This document shows, one piece after another, positions 20,516 to 30,596 of a stretch of 33,096 nucleotides of DNA. The notes under the pieces are model-generated. The model was not told the DNA's origin and did no database searches. It saw only the letters and a program-made list of their open reading frames with translations. Position 1 is the stretch's first letter. Every line of letters begins with the position of its first letter. Source of the stretch: Haplomitrium mnioides. Lineage: Eukaryota > Marchantiophyta > Haplomitriopsida > Calobryales. Where the stretch lies: NCBI GenBank assembly GCA_049999725.1, contig JBNGIS010008711.1, forward strand, positions 1 through 33,096, given 5' to 3'. The translations under genes were made by a program, and so were the position numbers.

Positions 20516-22596
20516 TATCAGCCAACGGATTGAGGTGCTGACATACAATTCTTCCCAACAAGAGCAACATTGACACAATTCCGCCTTGGAAAGTGCAAGA
20601 GCGCTTCGGGAGCAGTAGGGATCCTTCATTTGGTAAGTACGAGTTGAGCGCATGGATCCGTGGAGGAAAACGGGATCACGGCAGAAGCACACGAGGGAGC
20701 AGTGGTCACCAGCAAGAAGGCACTAAAAATTTGAATTGGGCAAACGAGAGCCCGTGGGTCTCATGAGGATGCGGGAATCGAAGCCTAGCAGGGAGAAAGG
20801 AACGCCCACCTAAGGCAAAGCGATCAAAGGAGGACGAGTGGGCTACAAGGCAGAAATCTAGAGGCACTCAAGGAAGAGGGAGGCCGTGGAGAGTTCCTGC
20901 AGCTGGCATACATCAGAAGCATGAATCAGAGACAGGAAGGAGGAGGCGAGATCTTCGTAAAAGCGAGCTAGGCTAGGGAGCGGGGGATGCCTCGATCCTA
21001 CAAGCGTGAGCAAGTTTTAAAGGGGTCCGACCCTGTTTTCTTCAAGTTTGTGGGTCTGGGCGGAAACGTGGAGTCTTCTAAGGACTCTGAAAGATTCCAT
21101 AGAAACATGGCGTCTCTAGAGCACTTCAAGGGATTCTTCGGATGACGTGGCAGCTATAGGAAGCCCGTGGGTCTTCACGGAGAGGTGTCAGGGCCCAAAG
21201 AGCTTAACGGAATTCCGCCTTCCTAAGCGGGGTTCCCGGTTAAGTGGGTTCTGATTAGCCTTCCTACGTGGAGAGCCCACTCAATAGGGATCCGGTTAGA
21301 GGCCCAACCAGAGAGCAAGGAGGGATCATCTGAAAGGGTGATGAATCGCAGGTCCGACCCGAGGAGAAGCAAGGAATGCCGAAAAGGCAATCTAGCGCAG
21401 GTCCGGCCATAGGAAGGAGCAAGGCGGAAGTACCGAAGGGATGATCTATCGACAATCCCAACGGGAGAGCGAGGAATGCTGAAAAGACGATCTAGCGCGA
21501 GTCCAGCCAGAGGAAGGAGCAAGAAGGAAGTGCCGAAGGGGTGATCTATCAACAATCCTAGCGAGAGAGCAAGGAGCACCGAAAGGGCAATCTATCGACA
21601 GTCCGGCTAGCGGTAGAGTAAAGAGCACCGAAAAGGTGGCTTGTCGGAGATCCGAAGAGGACAAGGTGGAAAGTTTGAAATGGTGCAGATGAGGCGCTCG
21701 AAAGTTTGATGGAGGTTGCAAGGGGTTCGTTCAAGGGGAGCTCCTTGTAGTTCCTATATCGAGCATTTTGACAACTTAGCGAAGGAAGCCTCGGGCGTGT
21801 ACTGTTTTTATCACAAGGGGTTCTGAAACGGCAACATCGGCACAACTCTTACTCGGCAAGGGAAGCGCTCTTTGGATGACGTGGCATCCGCAGAGGACTT
21901 TGGGAAAGTCCGCGGGTCAACTTCGGAAGGGGGTCAAAGCGATTAGCACAAGGGGATTCGCTAGGCGTTCGCTACATTGTTGGAAGTGTTGATGCATATG
22001 TGTATAGCTAGATTTACATTTTGCATTTGTATTCAAGAGACATTTTAGACTAGGCATATCAGGACTAGTTGAGCAGACCTTGGGACAACCCTAGAAGGGG
22101 AGTTAAGTCCCTAGACATAGCCAAGTGATCTTGGGGGTAAATGCTCTCTATTTCTGATCCTATTGCATAGCTTAGGAATTAGTTCATCTTAGGATAGCTA
22201 GGAATTAGTTATATCAGTTCTGTGACAACCTTGAGAGGGGGAGTCCATGCCTATATCATTTGTTCATTAGTGCAAGTCACAGCACCTTTATGCCCTATAG
22301 CATAAACAAGGTGGCAGGGTCTAAGATTTGGACCCTTGGAATACATTAAAAGAATTACACAAGGAAAGATAGGTGTGGTACATGTGGATTGGGGTTATGA
22401 ATGAATGATTTGAGTGTAACCTGAATAGAGTGAGTGGTGAACAAAAGGCTTGTAAGGAAAAGGAGAATCCTTAAAACCTCAAAGTGATAACTGTCAAGGG
22501 GCCATCTCATAAAAGAACCTGAAAGCCCTGAATCTATCCTCCATTGCCTTCAAAGTGGCAACTGAAAAGGTTAAGGTCTGAAACAGGGGAGTGACA
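20516..22596 (+). mobile_element. Solo Ty3-family LTR (2081 bp)
   Basis: It begins TATCAGCC (ancestral TGTCAGCC, one change) and ends GGGGAGTGACA. It is flanked by a 5-bp target duplication differing at one base. Blocks shared with the other LTRs include GGATGACGTGGCAGC (21141), the CTAAGCGGGGTTCCC / TACGTGGAGAGCCCACT region (21225-21280) and GGATGACGTGGCATCC (21875). The 3' AACAAGGTGGCAGGGTCTAA region (about 22300) is also shared. Compared with the 3.5-kb solo LTR it lacks sequence in the middle. No gag or pol is inside, so it arose by recombination between two LTRs. Confidence 0.87.
21300..21640 (+). repeat. Degenerate tandem repeat in the solo LTR
   Basis: Units of about 60 bp repeat the phrase GAAGGGRTGATCTATCRACA ATCC followed by GAGAGCRAGGARNRCC. 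Related phrases occur at 10640-10990 in the right Ty3 LTR and reversed at 27360-27900. Confidence 0.6.
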
Positions 22597-22601
22597 CACA
22601 C
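22597..22601 (+). repeat. Right target-site duplication of solo LTR (CACAC)
   Basis: Partner of CATAC at 20511-20515; see that entry for the empty site. Confidence 0.85.
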
Positions 22602-22665
22602 AAACCTACGTCAAGAGCTCTGTGAATCATTTTTTAGCGCGAAAACACATTTTTTGAAATTTTGG

Positions 22666-22701
22666 TATAAAAGAAATGACAATGGAAAGTTTTTTTCCAT
22701 T
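22666..22701 (+). promoter_or_regulatory. TATA box and adjoining palindrome upstream of gene Y copy 1
   Basis: TATAAAAG at 22666-22673 is followed by an inverted repeat, CAATGGAAA...TTTCCATTG, at 22680-22701. Copy 2 has the same arrangement on the minus strand (TATAAAAAG 30633-30625, inverted repeat 30619-30597). The ATG of Y lies 179 bp after the TATA box. Confidence 0.65.
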
Positions 22702-22851
22702 GTTGCGAGTTTACTTTCTAGTTCTTGTTTTCTTTTCATCATCATTTTTGCAATTTCTTGATATTTTTCCATTTTCAGCCTTTCCCTCTTTGTGAACTTT
22801 TCTTTGTTACACTTTTGCTTTCAAATTTTGCTAGTTTTTACTTTGGAGAAA

Positions 22852-23270
22852 ATGGCATCCCATGCCAATGCTCCTAAACCAACTCAACCAAAAGCTTACA
22901 GGTATTCAGATTATCTAAAGGTTCTAGAGCCACAAAAACTAGACTACAAATGGCTATTTTGTTGTGGAACTATAAAACACATTGATCATCACCTTTACCT
23001 TTCTGTCGGTGAAGGTGAAAAACTCAACATGGGCCTTTTGGTCCAAATTACAATAATTCAAGAGGGACAGAGAGCCCACATTGGGCTGCTTGTGTAGTAA
23101 GAGGCGAGCACTACCCTCTTCAAGGCCTCACAAAAATATTTGTGCTTCAACGAGACATCTTTACAAAGGATGTGCAGTCGGCTTTTGACGATGATAAGAA
23201 CAACTTCTACTTTGAACCAAGAATTGCTACTGAGTTTTTGTTTTAATTGACGTTTGCAAAAACCAATTTT
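22852..23270 (+). pseudogene. Gene Y copy 1, 5' exon fragment
   Basis: I start at the ATG at 22852 (MASHANAPKPTQPKAYRYSD), because the copy 2 homologue aligns from this codon and an earlier in-frame ATG at 22792 lies in the unconserved leader. The frame runs to a TAG at 23095. A shifted frame continues the alignment to copy 2 (CAVRGKHYPVQGL-like) until about 23170. The product has no domain I recognise: a YRYSDYLKVLEP segment, then a GEGEKLNMGLLVQI segment. After about 23180 similarity to copy 2 fades and the rest of the gene (ParB-like and methyltransferase parts) is missing, so it is a 5' fragment. Confidence 0.68.
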
Positions 23271-24138
23271 CAACTTTTAGCATTAAAAAACATCAATTTG
23301 ACAATGTTAACATTTTTTGTCAAACAAATGTAATTTTTTGCATCCAAATTGCTTATTTCACGTACAAATTCTTATTAAAATATATATGTTTAATGAGAAT
23401 TTCATCAAAATTGCTTTCACAATTTCTTCTTTAAAAAGGACGAGCATCAGCGAACAAAATAAGCACTAAGCATATGAGAAAATTGTTTCTAAATATTTTC
23501 AAAATTAACAATGATACTTTTAATTTCAAAATTGATCAAAAAATTCAAATTTTATTGGAAGTATATTGAATAAAAAAGACGCTAAAATGCACAAGGACTT
23601 TGGACAGTAGATTTAAAGCTTATGCATGAAGGGTTTGCTAAAGCTGTAAGGCACTTTGAATGTTGAAGCTCAGGCATGCAAGCACTTTGAAAAAGAACCC
23701 TAAGATGTATGCGCACGAGGATTTATTGAAGTTGTTGTGTGAGAAGAATTTTGAAGCCCATTAATGCATGGACTACTGAAGCCACTATATGCAAGGACAA
23801 CTAAAGCCCAAACACGTTTGGTTTACTAAGACCCAAACACGCATAGACTTTTTAAGACTTTGCGAGTAGGAACTACTTATGTGCAAAGACTACTGAAACT
23901 CAAAATTGAAGAGAACTTGTACACAAATCCAAATAAAAAGAAAGGAAACTTCCATACTAGCTTGGATTTTGTTACTAAATTTGAGGAAAAGCAATACATT
24001 CTATTCAAAAATCATTTAAAGAAAGAAAATGGATCTTCAAGAAAATACTTCATAAATTCGATTTGGAATGCATTAGAAAAAAAACCAATCACAAAAATAA
24101 TTATTAAAACAAATACTTTATTATATTTGAAAAATACA
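23271..24138. other. AT-rich spacer between converging Y copies
   Basis: No coding sequence is supported. At 23590-23880 there is a degenerate minisatellite with phrases such as TTATGCATGAAGG, GTATGCGCACGAGGA and ACACGCATAGAC followed by TTGAAGCC or ACTAAGCC. It sits downstream of the Y 5' exon, as does the 29800-30015 repeat in copy 2. The join between the two inverted copies lies somewhere here. Confidence 0.55.
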
Positions 24139-24783
24139 TCAGTCAGCTTCTACATCTTTTGTCATATCCTCCTCAAAAGGAATGGTCTCATCTAAATCAA
24201 CAGACTGAGAAGGTTCGGCTTCTGCAACCCCAAGAGAATCCTTCCGAGACATTCCAATCCCAAAAATTGCAACAAAATTACCAGATACATCTGCATACTA
24301 GGAAGAACATGCTCCTTGTTGTACATATATACTATGTGCGACTCGCTTATATTGGATGGCGAAAAAGCCATTGTCAAAACTCTATGAGGAATATAGATAG
24401 ATTGACATCTATCATATTCCATGACGATGCAATTTTGCATCAACTTTAAAGCACAAACTAGGCCTTTGCCAAACCCAAATCAAAGATCTAAGATCCAATC
24501 TTCCTTTATTATCAAACAGTCAATGAAAAAATTGTGCAAAGCCTAAGGCTTTTGGTACACATTCACAGGAGCATCATCTCATGGATGTTTAAGCTTTGCC
24601 AACACAGCAAGGCAACTCAACACACTCCATATAATTTGTCGAGGACGACCATTGGCATCATCAGTTTGCAAGTTGAAGAGCTTCATGCCTCTTTTGCCCT
24701 CCTTGGTCCAATACCCCACATTCCAGTACTTGTAGGTGTGAGCAATTCTTGGACCACCAGAATGATGGATGTTGCTTTTGTCC
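24139..24783 (-). other. Beta-class DNA methyltransferase C-terminal exon of gene Y
   Basis: After a 3' splice site (ATTACTATAG|GG, 24785/24783) one frame reads KSNIHHSGGPRIAHTYKYW, then NVYQKP, then EDWILDL.FGFGKGLVCAL and NCIVMEYDRCQ with IPHRVL. This is the arrangement of N4/N6 methyltransferases of the DNA_methylase family: a KP motif followed by the SAM-binding motif I (D.F.G.G) and an acidic residue at the end of the next strand (G.E.D type). Nonsense codons stand after KHP, after KP and inside motif I, but the frame itself is kept. A Gln/Asp/Glu-rich tail (SVDLDETIPFEEDMTKDVE) ends the protein at 24141. Confidence 0.75.
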
Positions 24784-24885
24784 CTATAGTAATAAAAACA
24801 AACAAATCAGACACTTGAAAGATAGTGTCGGAAAACTAAACAAGACAAACTAAAATACAAAAAAAAAAATCAAAAAAGAACATAC

Positions 24886-24989
24886 CATATGACATGGTTG
24901 ATGGCACAACAAATTGGCATCCTCGACGATGCCAAATTGTTGTGAAGAATGGATTACTACAAAAGACCAAAAATCGAAAGTTGTAGTTG
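24886..24989 (-). other. Small internal exon of gene Y (104 bp)
   Basis: It is bounded by TTCTTTTGCAG (acceptor 24991-24990) and GTATGTTC (donor 24885-24884). The readable frame gives FLVFCSNPFFTTIWHRRGCQ and VVPSTMSY, which fits a central strand-helix part of a methyltransferase fold. The exon is one base out of phase with the next exon frame, so an indel is likely. The catalytic D/N/S-PP-Y/F motif IV should lie upstream and is not found in this copy. Confidence 0.5.
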
Positions 24990-25139
24990 CTGCAAAAGAA
25001 GAAACCATATCAAAATTTTTGGGAGATGCTTTGAAATGCCAACTAGAACCAATTGTCTTGAGAAATAACTATCTTCTCAAAAGTCAACTTTGGTTTGATC
25101 TCCAAAGTCTCCCACACCAATTCTCTTTTTAATTTTTGG

Positions 25140-25144
25140 GATGA
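25140..25144 (-). repeat. Target-site duplication GATGA (first copy)
   Basis: GATGA at 25140-25144 and 28671-28675 flank the LTR perfectly. The empty site is seen at 13955-13965 (reverse orientation, GTGTCATCCC). Confidence 0.95.
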
Positions 25145-25825
25145 TGTCACTCCTCTGTTTCAGGCCTTAACGTTTTCAGGCCCTGTTTTGATGCAGGGGA
25201 GGACAGGTTTTGAGCCTTCAGGTTCTTTTCTGAGATGGCCCCTCGCCAGTTACCACTTTCAGGCCCTAAGGACTCTCCTTCTCCTTAGAGGCCTGTTGTG
25301 CTTTTCTCACTCTTCTTCTTGACACACACAAGTCAGCCATTCATTCCATGTACACACAGGTCCACATCCATAATACCCAGCTAGCTTGTGTGATTCTTCC
25401 TCTTTATTCTTAGGACCCAATGACTTAGACCCTGCCACCTTATTTGTGCTTAGGCAGAATGGTGTTGGTGACCTGCACAGCTGAACACACAACAGCTCTG
25501 GACTCCCCCTTTCAGGGTGGTCATAGATCTGATACAACTATTCCTAACTATGCTAAGCTGCACTAATTCCTAACTAATTCCTAACTATGCAAATAGGATC
25601 AGGAACAGAGAGCATTCACCCCCAAGAAACCAGACTTGTGTCAAGGGATTGGACTCCCCCTTCAAGTGTGTTCCCAGGGTCTGCTCAGTTGATCTGATGT
25701 CCACTAATCTAAGAACTCAAAGGGACACACATGCAAAAATGAAATCTAACTACACATATAGACAAACACATTTATACAATATACAAGAGAAAACAGAGTC
25801 CTTGAAGGCCCTCTAGAATTCTGAC

Positions 25826-25833
25826 TATTTATA
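25826..25833 (-). promoter_or_regulatory. TATA box of the solo LTR
   Basis: The minus strand reads AGTATAAATAGTC in the 3' third of the LTR, with a clear GC to AT composition drop just downstream. This is a plausible U3/R promoter. The Ty3 left LTR lacks an equally good match at the aligned place. Confidence 0.6.
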
Positions 25834-27904
25834 CTTCCCTTATGAGTCCCGCTGCCTTACAATTGCAGCCCAGCAACCCACACACCCTCCACTCCAGATA
25901 GTTTTTCTACTTCCCTCGCGAGAAGCCCTGCTTTTACTTCCTCAAGCTAGGAAGAGAGTTTCTTTTACTTCCACCTCTGGAAGACAACTTTACCAGCTGC
26001 AGGTAGCCCACTCCACCCTCGAGCCTCCATGAGTCTTACTATGCAGTGCACCGACACAAGCACAGCCCCCCTCTCAGCTTCACTTGAGAATTAACACACC
26101 AGAGTGTCCTCGAACACTCTGGGCTGATGCTCACACACAAGGAACGGTAGAGACAACCCCAAGCTCCTCACTTGGTGGCCTCTCCCAAAGTCATAACTGG
26201 GACTCCCACCCCAGCCGCCTCTCGTTGCAGTTTCCTTGTCTTCAAGTCGTGATGCTTCTACACAGGGAATGCAGAGAAGACCCCAAGTCCTCCCATGGTG
26301 GCCTCTCTCGAAGTACAGTTTGACTAGAATCCAATCAAAACACCGTATCAGTAACCCTCCGCTCTGGTCCACCGGCAAGGACGAGTTCACCTGGATCTCC
26401 CGAGCATCCAGAGCTCACTACTCTACAACACTCAACGCCCCTCCAGTCCACCTCCGAATCCCCTTGGCCCCCTGGAGCGAGTAACTCTGCTTCACGTTGT
26501 CTTGTCAGTGAATTCAAATCCCAGCCCCCCTTCGTTTGCGATTCCCCTTCGCATGCAATCGCCTCGCGCCTTGAGATTGTCTGTGCATCAACCTCGAAGA
26601 ATTCCAATGTCGCCCAAGTATACTGCCCCGCAACTCGCGAGCCCGATCCCACGAATGGTCATTAATCCTGTTTTGCTCCCTGGAGTTGGGAGGTGACGAC
26701 GCGTGGCGCCTGATAGGTAATCCCGTTGCAATGGACGAGTAGAGCGCGCCGCGTGTCCTGCAGTTGATCGAAGGAAACAGGAGGTCAACGGTAACAACTC
26801 CGAGGAATCTTGCGGGAAGAGATTCCGCAGATTCCCGTAGGAGCAAGTCCGAAGGGGCTATCGGAATCGAGTTTCGCAGTGCCCCTTGGAATCGATTCCA
26901 TGGAATCTCCTTCGATGCCCCCGCAGATGCTTCTTTCCTCCCCTCGCGCCACGTCCTCCGTTGCACCGCCGTCCGCCGCCGCCCCGCAAGGGGGTAGGCT
27001 GACCGTCGCGCTACTTGCCTTCCGCAGTTGACCCGCACATTGCCCGAGGTCGAATGAACTCTCCTCCTTGTGACGCGTGTCCCGTGAGTCGCTTCGGGGT
27101 CCTTGGAGTCGCCACGTCCTCCGAAGGGCGCCGTCCGCCGCCGCCTCGCAAAGGGGTAGGCGGACCATCGCGTTGACCTTCATCCGATGTTGACCCCCAG
27201 AAACCCTTCCTTGCTTCCCAGCGTGCCACGTTTCCGAAGCCGTCCGCAGAATCACTGTGCTCGCCGAGTAAGAACTGCTGCCAATTGTCGCCGTTTCGTC
27301 CTTCCCTCAAGATAAGAACCAGGCGTGCGCCTGAGGCTCCCGTTGTTATCTGTTGCAAAAGCTCGATATAGGGACTGCAAGGCCCTTTAGGACCGTTAGT
27401 CCCTCTGACGAACTGTCAGATGTTGCTGTTGGACCCCACCAAAGCTTCGCCCTAGGTCCTGCCGAAGCTACGATGAATCTCCCTTTCGGCTGCGCTTGTT
27501 CCCCCGTCGGTCGCACCGGCGTTCTCTTGATTTTCCGGCCGCCCCATCTTGCCACCCAGTTCACCGATAGATTGTCTTTTCCGCGTACCCTTCGTTTCCC
27601 CCAACCGGATCGGCGCCACATTGCCCTTCTGGCTCAGCCTTCTTCTCGTTGGTCAGTTCATGATGGATCGCCGTTTCCCCACTGATATCATCACCTCGTT
27701 TGAACCGGGTCGCCGCCAAGTTGCCGTTTTACCTTCGCTCGCTCTTACTCGGCCCGCTAGGTGATCTGTCCCCTTTTCGGCTCTCCTCTCCTCTTCCTCT
27801 TGGATCTGCAATGTATCGCCCTTACGGCCCTCCTCCGTTTTCCTTCGGCAAGACCCGCGATAAGTCGTTGTTTCGGGCCTTCCTCCTTGCTCCCCTGTTT
27901 GGTC

Positions 27905-27990
27905 TCTCGCGGATCCCTCTTAAGCGGGGTGCCCCACGTCGTAAGACGGATCGGAACCCCGCTAAGTGGGATCCCCACTTAGGGAGGCGC
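27905..27990. repeat. GGATCC-centred palindrome cluster in the LTR
   Basis: A 21-bp almost perfect palindrome around GGATCC with CTAAGTGGG/CCCACTTAG arms is at 27962-27982, next to related CTTAAGCGGGG and GGAACCCCGCT phrases. Diverged versions lie at 10060-10130 and 10520-10590 in the right Ty3 LTR and 21220-21300 in the solo LTR. Confidence 0.7.
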
Positions 27991-28670
27991 CTTTCCGCAA
28001 ACCCGTGGGCCTCCTACTGCCGCCACGTCGTTCGTGGAATCCCGCGAAGGGCTCAAGAGACGCCATGTTTCCGTGGAATCTCGCGGGACCTTTCGGAGAC
28101 TCCACTCTTCCGCTAGGACTTACCGAGTCGGATGGGGTGTTCGATCGGCCTTCGCAGGATTCGCTCTTGCTTGCGGGATCAAGGCGTCCCTCTTCCCTGG
28201 TCTTGCTCGCCCTTGTGAAGATCTCACCTCCTCCTCTCAGCTCCTGATGCTCGTTTCCCGATTTGTGGCCGTTGTAGGACCCCCGCGATTTGCCTTCCTT
28301 CGGAGTGCCTTCGGGCTTCCCTATTGTTGATCCCCTTTTCTTCCTCCTACGATCGCCTTGCCATGGGTGTCTGCTCTATTCCTTTTCCCCAGCTCCCACC
28401 CCCGCATCCTCCTTAGGCCCACGGATTCCCGCTGGCCTGCTTTGAATTTGAGAATGGGGCCACTCCTCTAGTTGGCGATCACTGCTCACCTTCCTCCTAC
28501 CCTCCGCCATGGTCCTGTTTCCCTCCTAGGACTCATGCACCCTGCTCTTATCAGCTGTTTGAGGTAATCAGTTGTTCCTGAGATGCCTTCACACTCACAA
28601 AGGGACAATGTGGCCAGTGGTGCTTCTGATTTCGTGAATTCAGCTTAGTGCTCCAAACTACCGGCTGACA

Positions 28671-28675
28671 GATGA
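28671..28675 (-). repeat. Target-site duplication GATGA (second copy)
   Basis: Matches 25140-25144 exactly. Confidence 0.95.
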
Positions 28676-29060
28676 CACCATCTCACTCTTCATAAACCTT
28701 TGATGCCAATACTCAACCTTCTGAATCGACATCATTTACAACCTGTACCATTGGTTGTAATTGTCATCTATCCGAAATATGCACGCCTTTGTTGGTGTCA
28801 ACCCCATGTGAACATAACAGTTGCAGGGTGAAAGCATTGGATTTTTTTCTCCATATTTGGTGATTAAAAGATGCCTTGCATCAGCATTGTGATTGCCTCC
28901 AGCAATCTCATATCTATACTTGTCAAGGTTCCTCAGATCAAACTCTTACTTATCTTTTAACTTGCACTTCGGGTCTACAACATTAAAGAAGCTATGGTCA
29001 TACTTGTTTGCAAGCATTCATTGAGTGAGAAGCTCCACAAAATCCTCATTTAACCTTTTA
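28676..29060 (-). other. ParB-like segment of gene Y
   Basis: Minus-strand frames read LDKYRYEIAGGNHNADARHL, then LITKYGEKNPM, CNCYVHMGLTPTKACIF, DDNYNQWYR and a VEYWHQRFM segment. The order GGNH...AR, V..GLT..EA and N.N resembles the G.HR..A and later helices of ParB/Srx-fold proteins. Such domains are often found beside phage and bacterial methyltransferases. The resemblance is by eye, over about 70 residues. The same segment is recognisable at 13590-13960. Confidence 0.45.
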
Positions 29061-29799
29061 ATTTGGAATGGTATCTAGTTATTCATTATTGGTTTTGGAA
29101 GGTTAAGATTTTCTAGTTGAATCATTATTGTTTCCTCCCGGACTCTACATCATTAGATTGCAGACTTCTTAATTTTGTTTTTGTCTTCCTTAGACATTGT
29201 CTGAGGGTTCACCTACTCTCACTCCTGAAAGGTCTGAAGCCCCTTGGGCACTATCCTTTTAGCTCTTGATTTTGGAGCCTGAACCAGCTCTTGCTCTCCT
29301 TCCTCTTCTGAGCTACTATGGGTTGAAGAAAATGTTGCGCTCGAAGATGAATCAGTTGGAGATTGAGAGGGGGCTGGCTCCTCCTCAATAATTGGTAGGA
29401 GCATAAGCTTCTTCTTTAGGACGATCTTCTTCTTCTTCTTTGGAGCCTCAACTGGCTCCACCTCCTTTCTCTTTTTGGCAGTTTTTTGGTCATGTTATTG
29501 CTGCCACTAACATAGTCGCCACGCTTGGATGCAACACTAGTTGTTGAATGTGTACTCCTTGCTTCGGCTTCAGTAATTTGATGCTAATGGCGAGCTTGAT
29601 AAAGTCTCGCTCTACACACTTGGCATCTGGGTAGGCACTTACGAAGTTGGACAAATATTGAGAAAAATGAAAATAAAAAAAAATATGAACAATGGTGCAA
29701 CACAAAAACTTTTCATAAGTTTATCAAGATTTTAAAGTTATAAAACCTATAGTCAAAGCTAAGAAAGGTGTTAGACTCCAAACGCAGATGAATATGGGA

Positions 29800-30015
29800 G
29801 TCTATACATACATGAACTCCTTACTCCAAGCGCGCTCAAACTCCGGAGTCCATGCGCACATGGATTGCAAAGTCTCTTCGCGCATTGACTCCATAGTTCA
29901 TGGCACATGAACTCAATAGTCCATGAGAGCATAGACTCTAGAGTCAATACGCGCTTGGAGCCGGGAGTCCAAGCGCACATCGACTCTCGAGTCCATGCGC
30001 GTATAGACTCATAAG
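29800..30015 (-). repeat. Degenerate minisatellite in gene Y intron 1
   Basis: Phrases of 25-30 bp with GAGTCCATGCGCNCATNGACTC repeat about seven times (for example 29848, 29940-29960, 29990). Many carry a CG-centred palindromic core. The array lies just inside the intron after the donor at 30084, and X/Y spacers elsewhere hold similar arrays. Confidence 0.7.
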
Positions 30016-30596
30016 CCATTGCTTGCAAGGACTCCCAAACAACTTTGAAAAGAAAACAAATGAAAAATAATTTTCTCATCTTACCTTGCCATTGTTGAAG
30101 GTCGCTTACAAATCCTTTGTAAATACGTCCCTCATGTTCATCTTGTTGAGGCAAAATTGTTTCCGTGAGACCTTGAACAGGGTAATGCTTTCCTCTGACT
30201 GCACAAATAGCACGATGTGGGCTTTCTACCCCTCTCATATCATGATTATTTGGACCAAAAGGCCTATGTTGAATTTTTCACCTTCACCAACAAAACTTTA
30301 AAGGTGCTAATCAATGTCTTTCATAGTTCCACAACAAAGTAGCCATTCATAGTCTAGTTTTTTGGCTCTAAAAGCTTCAGAATATCTGAATACCTATAAG
30401 GCTTTGGTTGAGCTGGTATTGGAGCATTGACCTATGATGCCATTTTCTCGAATGTAAAAACTAGTAAAATTTAGGGGCAAAAATTTAATGAACAAAAGTT
30501 CACAAAAAGCAAAAGGCTGAAAATGACAAAATAACAAGAAATTGCAAAAAAAAAAAAAGATGACAGGAAAACAAAAACTAGAAAGTGAACTTGCAA

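Larger units (their letters stand above)
25145..28670 (-). mobile_element. Solo Ty3-family LTR (3526 bp) inserted in gene Y
   Basis: On the minus strand it starts TGTCAGCCGG (28670) and ends GAGGAGTGACA (25145), with a perfect 5-bp duplication of GATGA (TCATC on the minus strand). It is the only complete LTR of the family in the window. It contains the 158-bp block present in the left LTR (about 25890-26000), G-box-like GCCACGT cores at 26948, 27111, 27225 and 28022, and a TATA box at 25833-25826. No gag or pol is inside. Open frames in it on either strand, including GC-rich ones at 26500-28330, reflect high GC and repeats rather than genes. Confidence 0.92.
24139..30443 (-). pseudogene. Gene Y copy 2: ParB-like / DNA methyltransferase gene, split by a solo LTR
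   Basis: Read on the minus strand from the ATG at 30443. Exon 1 ends near 30085 at CAAG|GTAAGA (donor 30084). An intron with a minisatellite follows. A second exon starts near 29690 and leads through a Lys-rich and acidic Ser-rich linker (29461-29219). A ParB-like segment (about 29060-28671, continuing 25144-25010) is cut by the LTR 25145-28670. Two small exons with visible splice sites (24989-24886; 24783-24139) encode the C-terminal methyltransferase domain and end at TGA 24141-24139. The product would be a nuclear DNA-modifying or DNA-binding protein. It is dead: TAG is the fourth codon, there are stops within the methyltransferase motifs, and a piece is deleted near 25010. Sure of gene homology; function by motif only. 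Confidence 0.72.

Noticed and set aside
22792-22851. Upstream ATG as start of gene Y
   Set aside because: The copy 2 leader is not conserved in this frame; homology starts at the ATG at 22852.
26500-28330. Many open frames of 70-174 codons on both strands
   Set aside because: The stretch is inside a solo LTR bounded by perfect target duplications; high GC removes stop codons by chance and none has a recognisable domain.
25145-28670. Complete retrotransposon rather than solo LTR
   Set aside because: No primer site, gag or pol is present and the whole length is co-linear with LTR sequence of the other copies.
29219-29461. Separate small Lys/Ser-rich gene
   Set aside because: It lies within Y between exon 1 and the ParB-like segment and reads as a charged linker of that gene.
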